Position numbers and translations under genes: made by a program. The notes beneath the pieces are model-generated. The model did no database searches. It was given only the letters and a program-made list of their open reading frames with translations, and was not told the DNA's origin. This document shows, in pieces, positions 39,419 to 47,919 of a stretch of 64,000 bases of DNA (positions are counted from its first letter, which is position 1; every line of letters begins with the position of its first letter). Source of the stretch: Xenorhabdus poinarii G6 (lineage in GTDB: Bacteria; Pseudomonadota; Gammaproteobacteria; Enterobacterales; Enterobacteriaceae); NCBI RefSeq assembly GCF_000968175.1, contig NZ_FO704551.1, forward strand, positions 744,001 through 808,000, read 5' to 3'.

Positions 39419-39918
39419 TCAAAAAAGAAAACAGCACAAAAAAATACCAATTAAAGACATTATTATACAGATCATCCAAATATTTTGAGGGTTATTAACA
39501 TCAATCCTCAAAAAATAACCTGCTATAGAATTCCCTGTAACACTACCGATCAAACCAGTAATACCAAGAACACCAAATGCAGAACCAAGCCATTTAGTTG
39601 AAATATTACTACTCGTTACAGCATCAATGGTCGGTTCGATAGCCATTTCACTCAGAGTAAAAAAGGCAATTAAGATAATAAAAATTTCTAATTCTGTCGT
39701 TATTCCTATAAATAAAAAAGTTACAGAGAAAGCGAAAGAACCAAAACACATAGATAACCAAGGAGAAAACCATTTATTTAGCCAAGCATAGACTAACACT
39801 TGTAATAAAATTACTATCACTGCATTGATAATAAACAAAGCCGAAACAGACAATGCCCTCCCAATAATATGAAGCAAATAGAGGGAATGTACTTTGTAAT
39901 TGAGTATAGATAAAATTA
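39419..39918 (-). pseudogene. MFS transporter, C-terminal half only
   Basis: About 165 residues with five or six hydrophobic helices and the segments LLHIIGRALSVSALFIINAV, LSEMAIEPTIDAVTSSN and GITGLIGSVTGNSIAGYFL typical of the second half of a 12-TM major facilitator. The coding frame enters the IS1595-type element at 39919, and no N-terminal half is seen on its other side. Insertion plus deletion removed the 5' half. Not expected to be functional. Confidence 0.75.
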
Positions 39919-40223
39919 GGGGCTGTCCTAGATAACTAATATAATCTAGGATAGTTCTATGAGAAAAAGTCGACTCAGTCAGTATAAACAAGGACGGTTG
40001 TTAGAACTGTTTATTGCAGGCTCTACAGCACGCACAGCGGCTGAACTTGTGGGTGTCCATCGGATATATGGTCGCATACTACTTTCATCGCCTTAGGGTT
40101 CTTATCGCGGAGTATGTAGAGCAGCATTCTATGTTTGATGGCAAAGTTGAATTGGATGAAAGTTATTTTGGTGGACGGCATAAAGGACAGTGGGGTCGCA
40201 AGGTTTACACGAAGGCGATACCC

Positions 40224-41469
40224 TAGGGCAACCGCATGAATGTTCAAATATCATCCAAACCGGAAAACCCTGCTTGTAATACCTGCTCCAAAAAGCCGAT
40301 TTTCATCCAGGCTCGTTTACGTTTCATTCTGATACTTAATTTAGTCGTTTCTTTTTTTAACATATTTAACGCGACCCGTCTCAATATCGCGATGTTTTCC
40401 GCTGCATTTTTACGGTAAATTTTGCAGTCATCTTCCCGAAAGGAGACATCCAGTATCCAGTGAAGATTATTTTCGATCTGCCAGTGGCTACGTATGGCCT
40501 GAGCAAACTGTTCTTCTGTTAACTCTGCAGAACTGATGGCGTAACGGTATTCCAGGCTGGCGGATTTTCCTTTTTCTTGCCGGTATCCGACTGTCACGCC
40601 AACTGTTTTTAATTCAGGCCATTCCGGGAAATGGGCGACTAATGAACTCGCATCCATGACATGACTTTGCCTAATTTCAATACGTCCATGCCCCTGTTCT
40701 ATGTGTACTTTTTCTCTTGTCAATGACCCGGAGAGTTGTCCCGCCAGTGCCTCCCTGACTACACGGTGGAGATTTTTCTGATTGTCTTTCACACTCAGCA
40801 AATAATCAGCGCCCGCCTCAATAATGTCCCGGGCTATCTGGGTTTGACATCCCATTGCATCAATGGAAATGAGGGCGCCTTTCAGTTCCAATAACTTAAT
40901 CAGTTCAGGGATGGCAGTGATCTCATTTGACTTACTTTGTGTTCTGACCTGACCAATGACGAGTTGGTTTGCAGCGGCGTAAGCACTCACCATGTGGAGA
41001 GTTGAATAACGATCTTCACGATGATAAGAGCCACGCAATACTTTACCGTCGATCGCCACTAATTCCCCTTTGGTGAGTTGGTGAACAGAACGCATCCAGT
41101 TGATAAAACAGAGATTAAATTGTTCTGGTTTGATGCGAGAAAGGACCCGGGCAATGGTGTCATCAACAGGAACGCCTTCTTTGAACATACCTTGTTTAAG
41201 AAACCAGTCATGATGGCCTTCAGTATATTCCTGAATATCACTCCAGCCCTCCGCCCCCGCAATAATCGCGCAAAGGGTGGCAAACAAAATGTCAAATAAA
41301 GGATAGGCCACTTTGGCCGTCTGGCGTGGGTCTTTGATATCGGAGAAATGGTCAGTGAAACTGTCAAGGTACATGGTATTGACTCTCAAAAGAGAGTATA
41401 AGATCACAGCTATTTACTCGAATCAACTTAATTTACCGTTGGCTAAAAAACATTCGCGATCTTGCCCTG
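40224..41469 (-). mobile_element. ISAs1-family insertion sequence with 10-bp target duplication
   Basis: 1246 bp, ends TAGGGCAACCG and (reverse strand) CAGGGCAAGAT. It is flanked on both sides by GGCGATACCC (40214-40223 and 41470-41479). Removing the element plus one copy restores the host IS1595 transposase reading K-A-I-P-D-A-K across the junction, which proves the insertion order. Confidence 0.92.
40244..41407 (-). CDS. ISAs1-family transposase (H-repeat-associated protein type)
   Basis: 387 residues as an open frame; the family start is probably MYLDSFTDHFSDIKDPRQTA about 11 codons in. Signatures: FDILFATLCAIIAGAEGWSD, AIDGKVLRGSYHRED, ISIDAMGCQTQIARDIIEAG, YLLSVKDNQKNLH and SHWQIENNLHWILDVSFRED with the DDE Glu. 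Looks intact, so the element may be active. Confidence 0.9.
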   Translation of the reverse strand: MILYSLLRVNTMYLDSFTDHFSDIKDPRQTAKVAYPLFDILFATLCAIIAGAEGWSDIQEYTEGHHDWFLKQGMFKEGVPVDDTIARVLSRIKPEQFNLCFINWMRSVHQLTKGELVAIDGKVLRGSYHREDRYSTLHMVSAYAAANQLVIGQVRTQSKSNEITAIPELIKLLELKGALISIDAMGCQTQIARDIIEAGADYLLSVKDNQKNLHRVVREALAGQLSGSLTREKVHIEQGHGRIEIRQSHVMDASSLVAHFPEWPELKTVGVTVGYRQEKGKSASLEYRYAISSAELTEEQFAQAIRSHWQIENNLHWILDVSFREDDCKIYRKNAAENIAILRRVALNMLKKETTKLSIRMKRKRAWMKIGFLEQVLQAGFSGLDDI

Positions 41470-41844
41470 GGCGATACCCGATGCAAAATCGAAAACTTTA
41501 TTGCCCATCATCGAGTCAAAAGTTTACCCTGATAGCATTGTCTATACCGACAATTTTGCTAGTTATGATGTCCTTGATGTGAGTGATTTTAAGCATTATC
41601 GGATCAATCACAATACCGAGTTTGTTGACCAGAAAAATCACCAAAATCATATTAATGGTCTTGAGAACTTCTGGAATCAGGCTAAGCGCCATCTACGCAA
41701 ATTTAACGGTATTCCTAAGGCTCATTTTGACCTCTATCTGAAGGAATGTGAGTGGCGATTTAACACACTTGGAGCAAAGAAACAGTTAGCTATTTTAAAA
41801 CAAATAGTTAAAGAAAGTATTTAGCTATTATCTAGGACAGCTCC

Positions 41845-42348
41845 AATTTTAATATGAAGCCCTGAGTGTGAAATGGCAGCTAAATTTGACCATTTTTAAA
41901 CCTCAAGGCTTTTTTGCTTTGTAGAGCAAAGACGAGGTTGCGGCAGATCACTCACTGGTGAAAGTGGTTAGCTGCTGACCTTGTTTTGATTATGATTGAG
42001 CAGGATCACAAATTGAAAATATAACAAAAGAAAAATGAGATTTGTGAGGCTGCTTAGCACAAAGTAAGTTGTATAAAAATTTGTATATAATCAGAAATAG
42101 AATAAATATTTTTGTTTTATATCAGTGTGTTGAATAAAATTTTCTAAGCCCTTCACGCGCGGTCAATAAAAGTCCACTAATCTCAATAAAATCAAAGAAA
42201 AACTGCTTTCTATTGGCACTTTTCCACTTATTTCTTTGGCACAGTTAGGTTAAAGGGGGAGGATTGTCCCATTTAACCTTTTCATCCACTCAAGATATAA
42301 AAAGTGAGATTTCTCACCTTGTGGCATAAAACTCAAAAGTTACCGGAT
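41845..42348. other. Gene-free right part of the tRNA-Gly island and its flank
   Basis: No credible gene. Contains the right direct repeat (42162-42198). The rest is AT-rich without recognisable function. Confidence 0.4.
42162..42198. repeat. Right direct repeat of the tRNA-Gly island (attR side)
   Basis: Matches 36221-36257 at 36 of 37 positions. Just before it, CCCTTCAC echoes the tRNA-Gly 3' segment CCCTTCACTCGC, which suggests a partly deleted copy of the tRNA end. Confidence 0.8.
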
Positions 42349-42855
42349 TCACCAAACGAGGAATTCCACACTTATATCCATATAAGATGAGCTTCCGTAG
42401 ACTTTATTCTGATTGCAGTCGGCATTTCCACAAGTAGCGCTCTTGACTATATTTGGACACCCTGTAATCACTGTATACCAATCCAAGCCACTTACATCGT
42501 ATCCACGCTCAAATCTCAAAGCGCAATTCATGGAACCACCAGAAACCGACCATTCCACCCACTTAGGCCTAAGTGTGCAAGCGCTAAATAAATTATCGTT
42601 GTCTTGTAAGTGAGTACTTTGCTGATTGCCAGGTTTAATTCTAATCTGATCTGTGCCACTATCATACATACAGTCGGTGCTTCGTTTGACTATCACAAGA
42701 TCATTTACAGAAGAAGGGTGATTTGTAAATTCCATATTATAGTCAGCAGAAAGAACCTGTTGTTTTTCTATATTAGTGTTTTTTTCAACTGCGAAAGCAA
42801 GGGATGCTAAAAAATAAGGTAATATGACTAAAATGGCGTTAGGTAATATTTTCAT
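42349..42855 (-). CDS. Secreted cysteine-rich protein, function unknown
   Basis: 168 residues with a clear signal peptide (MKILPNAILVILPYFLASLA, cleavage after FA near residue 22). The mature part contains six cysteines (in TDCMYD, FSACTL, MNCALR, TGCPN, ATCGN, ADCNQN), suited to three disulfides, and a mostly beta-rich composition. I do not recognise the family. RBS AAAAGGAGAATG-like sequence precedes the ATG. It stands alone between the island end and CRISPR array 2; an extracellular or periplasmic role, possibly host interaction, is a guess. Confidence 0.7.
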   Translation of the reverse strand: MKILPNAILVILPYFLASLAFAVEKNTNIEKQQVLSADYNMEFTNHPSSVNDLVIVKRSTDCMYDSGTDQIRIKPGNQQSTHLQDNDNLFSACTLRPKWVEWSVSGGSMNCALRFERGYDVSGLDWYTVITGCPNIVKSATCGNADCNQNKVYGSSSYMDISVEFLVW

Positions 42856-43483
42856 ATCATTCTCCTTTTAATGATATTATTCAAAATAACAATTCGTATT
42901 ACTTTACCGTAAATGGAGCACTGAAATGATAATTTCCAATATTATATAGGTTATTTACCGACCAGCTGTAGTATAAGCAAATTTCCTTAATGACCATCAC
43001 TTAAAATTCATCAGACAATTGAGTCTGTTTAATAATTTGACTCGTAACTTTTGGTAGGTTCATCAGACTAAAACTTGACTGATTAGGAATGAGCGAAAAA
43101 TTTCGCTGATATTTAACGTCTTAGGCACCTATATCTTTCACTGCCTCATTTTGAAACGGAAGCATACCTGAATCATGTAGGAAGCAATTAAAATCAATAT
43201 GTTACAAGTATTTGGATTTCTCTTTTACTATGTTGAGTTTTATCAATTATCTGATAAATTTATTAATTCCTTGTCTGTTATTTTATGCCATCCTGCTATC
43301 AAAATATGCCATTCAGATTAAATTCAAAATGCATTCTCCTGTATTGATTAAATAAGGGAATAAACATGCAAGATAAAAAATTGAGGCACCGGTATTAGAC
43401 GATAACAACCTTGTGATCGCCACAACACTAAGAATATGTCAAAGATTCAATCAAAGAAGTCAAAGATTAAAAATGTATCATGT
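42856..43483. other. AT-rich non-coding stretch before the array 2 leader
   Basis: 628 bp with no convincing frame on either strand. It contains the promoter side of the secreted-protein gene. No cas gene remnant was found. Confidence 0.45.
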
Positions 43484-43641
43484 CGGGAATTCGGTAGATT
43501 GGAAGGGCGTACGTTTTGTATTTTCTAACCAATTGAAAAACATATCTTTTTATTTTTGAAAAAATAGTATTTTTAAGTAAAAAACGTGGTAGAATTTTTT
43601 ACATAAAAAAAGTTTTTAGAAAACATAAAGATATAATTAGT
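43484..43641 (+). promoter_or_regulatory. Leader of CRISPR array 2
   Basis: Nearly identical to the reverse complement of 6184-6342, from CGGTAGATTGGAA to ATAAAGATATAATTAGT, where the first repeat begins. Differences are a handful of substitutions and short indels. AT-rich; expected to contain the pre-crRNA promoter and integration signals. Confidence 0.92.
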
Positions 43642-44829
43642 GTGTTCCCCATATGCATGGGGATAAACCGAATGGCAGCTTCTTGTCTGGGAACCCATTC
43701 AGGTGTTCCCCATATGCATGGGGATAAACCGTTTGGGAAAAAGCCCCTATATCTATAGCTGGAGTGTTCCCCATATGCATGGGGATAAACCGAATTGAAA
43801 TTCCATGTTGTCCAGAATGCGGTCGTGTTCCCCATATGCATGGGGATAAACCAGGTGCGCGATATTCGTGACCAGTTATCTATTCGTGTTCCCCATATGC
43901 ATGGGGATAAACCGAACTCCCGGCAGGCACTGAAATCGCTGATCGCGTGTTCCCCATATGCATGGGGATAAACCGAGGAAGAAGAGGAAAGCAAAAAAGG
44001 GAAAAAAGTGTTCCCCATATGCATGGGGATAAACCGGCTGACGCCATCTTGCCATGATCGTGACTACCGTGTTCCCCATATGCATGGGGATAAACCGTCG
44101 TTTTATGTGCATTCCATCCCCATATGTAAGTGTTCCCCATATGCATGGGGATAAACCGGCTCCATGCTTTTAATTTGGAGGCCGTTTATTGTGTTCCCCA
44201 TATGCATGGGGATAAACCGCGCTTTTTGCAATCGCTAATGAGTCCACCGCAGTGTTCCCCATATGCATGGGGATAAACCGCTTGGAATAGGAGAGCAACT
44301 CAGCGCAAATAAGTGTTCCCCATATGCATGGGGATAAACCGCATTTTTCGTTTACCCATATCGAACTGGGTTCGTGTTCCCCATATGCATGGGGATAAAC
44401 CGTGTTCCGATGTCTGAGGTGCCTGGTGTTCGTCGTGTTCCCCATATGCATGGGGATAAACCGACATTCTTTACCTCTTTTATCGTTGATATTCCGTGTT
44501 CCCCATATGCATGGGGATAAACCGCTGATATGTCCGTTTTTGTCAAAATGCACTAAGTGTTCCCCATATGCATGGGGATAAACCGTGTGAGAGGCTTTAC
44601 AAATACGCAAAACCCCTGTGTTCCCCATATGCATGGGGATAAACCGTTCGTGTGCGTGCAATAAATGCGTCTGAAATTGTGTTCCCCATATGCATGGGGA
44701 TAAACCGAGGGCTCAAATGGTATGAGTCGCACCGTGAGTGTGTTCCCCATATGCATGGGGATAAACCGTTCGTGTGCGTGCAATAAATGCGTCTGAAATT
44801 GTGTTCCCCATATGCATGGGGATAAACTG
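43642..44829 (+). CRISPR. CRISPR array 2, type I-E repeats, 20 repeats and 19 spacers
   Basis: 29-bp repeats at exact 61-bp spacing from 43642 to 44801, with 32-nt spacers. Consensus starts GTGTTCCCC, has the palindromic core CCCCATATGCATGGGG and ends GATAAACCG. Repeat 4 (43825) ends CCA and the last (44801) ends CTG, a typical decayed terminal repeat. The leader is on the left, so transcription is rightward. Spacers 17 (44647-44678) and 19 (44769-44800) are identical. Differs from array 1 at the first repeat base and in the core (GCAT versus GTAT). No cas gene nearby. Confidence 0.98.
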
Positions 44830-44854
44830 CGGTACACCGCATGGCGATATCTAA

Positions 44855-45655
44855 ATACATGCGTGTTCCGAACCCTCTGCCTACAAAGCTAACCACAGCC
44901 GCGCTTACAATATCGCTGAGGCGGGTGGTTTAGTCACAGGCATCCAAGACGCTTTTGTTCCGCGTGACAAATTGGAGCGCCTGACCAATACCAAAACGTT
45001 TGGCGCAGCTTACGTGCTGTCAGGTTACACATCCCCTCAGCTTGGGATGACCAATTGGCAAGGCGGTTTGGTCAACCTTGCGAACTGGGTTATCGGCCAC
45101 AAGAAGCACGGTGCTCGCAATAGTCTTATTGCGTGGATGCCTGCAAAAGAAGCTGTTTCACCGACTGATGCTCAGGCCAAACTTCTTTCACATGTGAAAG
45201 TTTCCGTAGAGTCAGCACTGTCAGGTTTAGGTGCGGATTTCACACTGCTCTATGACAAAGATGGTGAGCTAACTTACCAATTTTACAAAAGCGATTGGGG
45301 TTGCCCTATGTGGGTGAATGGACAAAGCAAGCTCTCTGACATGTGCTCTGTCGAAGTCAAGATCATTAAGCCTCGTTCCGGCACCGCGCCTGAATTTTTA
45401 TCTGAAGCTCAAGGCGCTGTGTATGCGTTCACCTCCGGTCATGAGACTCAATACAACTTCGTCAATGTCAGTAATGGAAAGGCAAGCCGCGCACCTCAAC
45501 AGGCTATCTATGCAGCACTTAGTAAGCATCTTCCGGATTGGGCCTACCTTTACCTCTCCCCTAAGTCTGTCGAGCTGGAGAACGGCGACAAGGTTGCATT
45601 CCCTTACCTTCTGGAACAGGATAAAGCCGAGCTTTTTGTCTACCCAGAAGCCTAA
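44855..45655 (+). CDS. Lipoprotein-like protein, 5'-truncated at the CRISPR array edge
   Basis: An open frame continues upstream of the TTG at 44972 to just after a TAA at 44852, reading ACSEPSAYKANHSRAYNIAE then DAFVPRDKLERLTN. The A-C-S looks like a lipobox Cys whose signal peptide is gone. The remaining body (YVLSGYTSPQLGMTNWQGG, FYKSDWGCPMWVNGQ, HLPDWAYLYLSP) is unfamiliar to me. A hairpin terminator follows directly. Next to a traN remnant, it may come from a conjugative element, but this is inference. Probably not expressed as a lipoprotein. Confidence 0.55.
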   Translation: MHACSEPSAYKANHSRAYNIAEAGGLVTGIQDAFVPRDKLERLTNTKTFGAAYVLSGYTSPQLGMTNWQGGLVNLANWVIGHKKHGARNSLIAWMPAKEAVSPTDAQAKLLSHVKVSVESALSGLGADFTLLYDKDGELTYQFYKSDWGCPMWVNGQSKLSDMCSVEVKIIKPRSGTAPEFLSEAQGAVYAFTSGHETQYNFVNVSNGKASRAPQQAIYAALSKHLPDWAYLYLSPKSVELENGDKVAFPYLLEQDKAELFVYPEA

Positions 45656-45673
45656 TGTTCAAGCAAAAAAGCG

Positions 45674-45692
45674 GCCAAAAGGCCCTTTTTTA
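45674..45692 (+). terminator. Short hairpin terminator after the truncated lipoprotein-like gene
   Basis: GGCC-AAAA-GGCC followed by CTTTTTT, 19 bp after the stop codon. Confidence 0.65.
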
Positions 45693-46160
45693 TCCCTCGC
45701 CTCCACCGCTCGTCGGCGATCCTGTTTGAGGGACTATGCTGCTGATAGCCTCTTTTCGTTTCGCATCAATATCTATTCCTTCTAAACGCTCTAACTCTCT
45801 TTCCTGTGCGTTCTTTCGCATCCCATTAATATTAAAATTATTTCCAGAGTCTGTCAGTGAATTGAGATTTATTGAATTAGGATCTGGAAACTTGCCATGC
45901 TGTTGCAAAATCCCAAGCCACTCATCCAAATTAATTTTGCTCCAATCAATCTCAGCAATTTTATCCAGTGGAATATCTTCACATTGAGGTTTTTTCGGAT
46001 CGCCAAAGTTTTGACCCAGTTAAGGACGAACTTGCTCCTGAATAATGCGAGAAAGCGGAGAGTTGAAACAGCAATAGGCCTTTCTCTTTTCAATGCAAGC
46101 ACTCAGAACCTATACGAACTTACATAGGTGCAATTTTTGAGCGCTCTTTTAGCGTTCATG
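45690..46160 (-). pseudogene. Conjugative mating-pair protein TraN, C-terminal remnant
   Basis: Read leftward: NCTYVSSYR, frameshift near 46107, then VLSACIEKRKAYCCFNSPLS, RIIQEQVRP, a TAA at 46019-46021, then LGQNFGDPKKPQCEDIPLD, KIAEIDWSKINLDEWLGIL and a tail to 45690. The Cys-rich CTYVGSYC...YCCF pattern followed by (I/L)DWSxIxLxEW is the end of TraN, the outer-membrane mating-pair stabilisation protein of F-type conjugation systems and related ICEs. One frameshift plus one stop makes it non-functional. No other tra gene is visible. Confidence 0.75.
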
Positions 46161-46446
46161 GTGACTCTTCTTCTTCGCATTTATAAATCATCTGAATCAT
46201 CATCATTGAGATCACATAGATGGTATAAATTGTCATAGCGGTACTCCGCCACGTCATTGCCATCTTGTCCAGTACAACTCATATCCTGCGCCATGAACTG
46301 TGCTGTAAGTTGTGATGAAATCATCATTCAAATAATAAACCATGACCTTTTATATTGCCGGACATAAGTCAAATTAATGGAAAATAATGTCGTTGCTAAC
46401 CCTTTATCCATGCTTGGCGCTACGGGCTGGAGATGATGAGATGATA
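46161..46446. other. Gene-free stretch at the end of the mobile region
   Basis: 286 bp with no supported frame. It marks the boundary between the decayed mobile DNA and the conserved mltD block. Confidence 0.4.
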
Positions 46447-46484
46447 AATATAACGCTCGGCTCACAAAAGCCGAGCGTTATATT
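46447..46484 (-). terminator. Terminator of mltD
   Basis: AATATAACGCTCGGC and GCCGAGCGTTATATT are perfect 15-bp arms around TCACAAAA, 31 bp beyond the mltD stop. Confidence 0.88.
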
Positions 46485-46514
46485 AAGGGGGTTAATGAAG
46501 AGAGAATAGCGGGC

Positions 46515-47846
46515 TTAATTAAGATAAAGCGTCAACGCCATACCGGGTTTCATGTCTTTAACTTTGACGTTCTCATTCCAATTTCTGAGATCATTAAGGT
46601 TGACATCATGGTATTTAGCGATGCTGGAAAAGGAATCACCTTTTTGGACATGATAGGTGATTGGGCCATCGTTATTGATTTTCAGTACTTGACCAATTTT
46701 GAGCCGATCAGCCGTTTTTAACCCATTCAATCTCTGCAAGTTTCGGTGAGTGGTATTGAAGTGCTTCGCAATCGTGGACAAAGTATCTCCGGCACGAACG
46801 ATATAGTGGTTTCTTTGCTGCAACTGGCGGGTAGTTTGGGCGACCTCTCGTTGGATGTCTTTCAGGACATTCTTGTTTGCCAACGACATTTTAAATTGGT
46901 TGATGTTCTTTCTTGGCAGCATGATGTAATGCGGTCCGTGAGGAGAGGTCATCCCCCGTTTATACCCTGGGTTATATGCCTTGATCGATGTCAACGATAG
47001 TCCGGATAGCTCAGCCGCTTGTGACAACATGATTTGCTGCCCGACTTCCACCTTAGCCAGTGCTTGTTGGCTGTTAGGTTCAGGAAGTGCAAAGCCAAAT
47101 TTGTCGTTATGGCGAATAATATCACTCAATGCCAGTATCTTGGGGACATAATGCATGGTTTCCCGTGGCAGTGACAATGACCAGAAATCTGTCGGTTTTC
47201 CTTGAGCTTGATTTTCTCTGATTGCACGCCTGACCCGACCTTCACCACTGTTGTAGGCGGCTATGGTCAAAAGCCAATCACCATTAAATTGTGTATTGAG
47301 AGATTGCAGCATATCAAGCGCTCCCGTTGTTGATGCAGCAACATCACGACGGGCATCGAACCATTTATCTTGCGTCAAGCCATAATGACGACCTGTACTT
47401 GGGATAATCTGCCATAGTCCCGCCGCCTTGGCGTAAGAGGTGGCATGCGGGTTAAAAGCGCTCTCTACGACAGGCAACAATACCAGCTCCATTGGCATAT
47501 GCCGAGCATCAATCTGCTCGACGATCCAATAGATGTACGGCCCTGCGCGCAATATCACATTTTGGAGATATTTCTTATGTTTCAAATAATAACTTTGCTG
47601 TTCGCTTATCCTGTTATTGTCAGGAACTTCCATCTTCAACTCATCGCGAATATGTCCCCACAAATCTTGTCGGGCCGTTGGGCTTGCCTTCCAGTTTGCA
47701 GGATCTTCTGATCCCGCAATACTCTCTGTTCTCTGATTCGTTGAAGACATCTTCTGTGCTTGTTGCTGGGAAGGAACCTTTGGTTGCAGGCTCGATTGAC
47801 ACCCAGCAAGAAGCACAGAGGCGAATAAGATTGCTTTTGTCTTCAT
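46515..47846 (-). CDS. mltD: Membrane-bound lytic murein transglycosylase D
   Basis: 443 residues. Lipoprotein signal with lipobox LLAGC at residue 15. SLT domain with catalytic Glu in VVESAFNPHATSYAKAAGLW and QIIPSTGRHYGL; then two LysM repeats (YIVRAGDTLSTIAKHFNTT and YHVQKGDSFSSIAKYHDVN). Cleaves peptidoglycan with 1,6-anhydro ends, held at the outer membrane. Divergently arranged with yafS across gloB, as in E. coli. Confidence 0.95.
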   Translation of the reverse strand: MKTKAILFASVLLAGCQSSLQPKVPSQQQAQKMSSTNQRTESIAGSEDPANWKASPTARQDLWGHIRDELKMEVPDNNRISEQQSYYLKHKKYLQNVILRAGPYIYWIVEQIDARHMPMELVLLPVVESAFNPHATSYAKAAGLWQIIPSTGRHYGLTQDKWFDARRDVAASTTGALDMLQSLNTQFNGDWLLTIAAYNSGEGRVRRAIRENQAQGKPTDFWSLSLPRETMHYVPKILALSDIIRHNDKFGFALPEPNSQQALAKVEVGQQIMLSQAAELSGLSLTSIKAYNPGYKRGMTSPHGPHYIMLPRKNINQFKMSLANKNVLKDIQREVAQTTRQLQQRNHYIVRAGDTLSTIAKHFNTTHRNLQRLNGLKTADRLKIGQVLKINNDGPITYHVQKGDSFSSIAKYHDVNLNDLRNWNENVKVKDMKPGMALTLYLN

Positions 47847-47919
47847 ATTTACGTTTTGATGCTTGTCTAAAAGGTGAGCAATAATACTGACCTATGACTG
47901 AGAAGACAACCCAATAAAA

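Larger units (their letters stand above)
39919..41844 (+). mobile_element. IS1595/IS1016-type element, split by an ISAs1-type element
   Basis: Ends are near-identical inverted repeats: GGGGCTGTCCTAGATAA at 39919 and GGAGCTGTCCTAGATAA (reverse strand) at 41844. The transposase starts at ATG 39959 with SRLSQYKQGRLLELFIAGST, is frameshifted near 40060, resumes with AYYFHRLRVLIAEYVEQHS and DESYFGGRHKGQWGRK, stops at the ISAs1 insertion, and continues from 41480 as DAKSKTLLPIIESKVYPDS through HINGLENFWNQAKRHLRKFN. Doubly inactivated. No clear target duplication. Confidence 0.85.

Noticed and set aside
39911..41852. Target duplication for the IS1595-type element
   Set aside because: Flanks TAAAATTA and AATTTTAA are only inverse-complement-like AT tracts, not direct repeats.
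41870..41945. Possible transcription terminator with CAAGGCTTTTTTG
   Set aside because: Only a weak stem could be drawn; no gene ends nearby that needs it.
43365..43470. Short frame starting at an ATG before the array 2 leader
   Set aside because: It stops after about ten codons and has no similarity to Cas or other proteins.
43599..44896. Minus-strand frames of 64-163 codons with VYPHAYGEH, LSPCIWGT and RFIPMHMGN repeats
   Set aside because: Artefacts of the 61-bp periodicity of array 2; no RBS and no codon pattern of a gene.
47492..47884. 130-codon plus-strand frame opposite mltD
   Set aside because: Antisense to the SLT domain region; no protein features.
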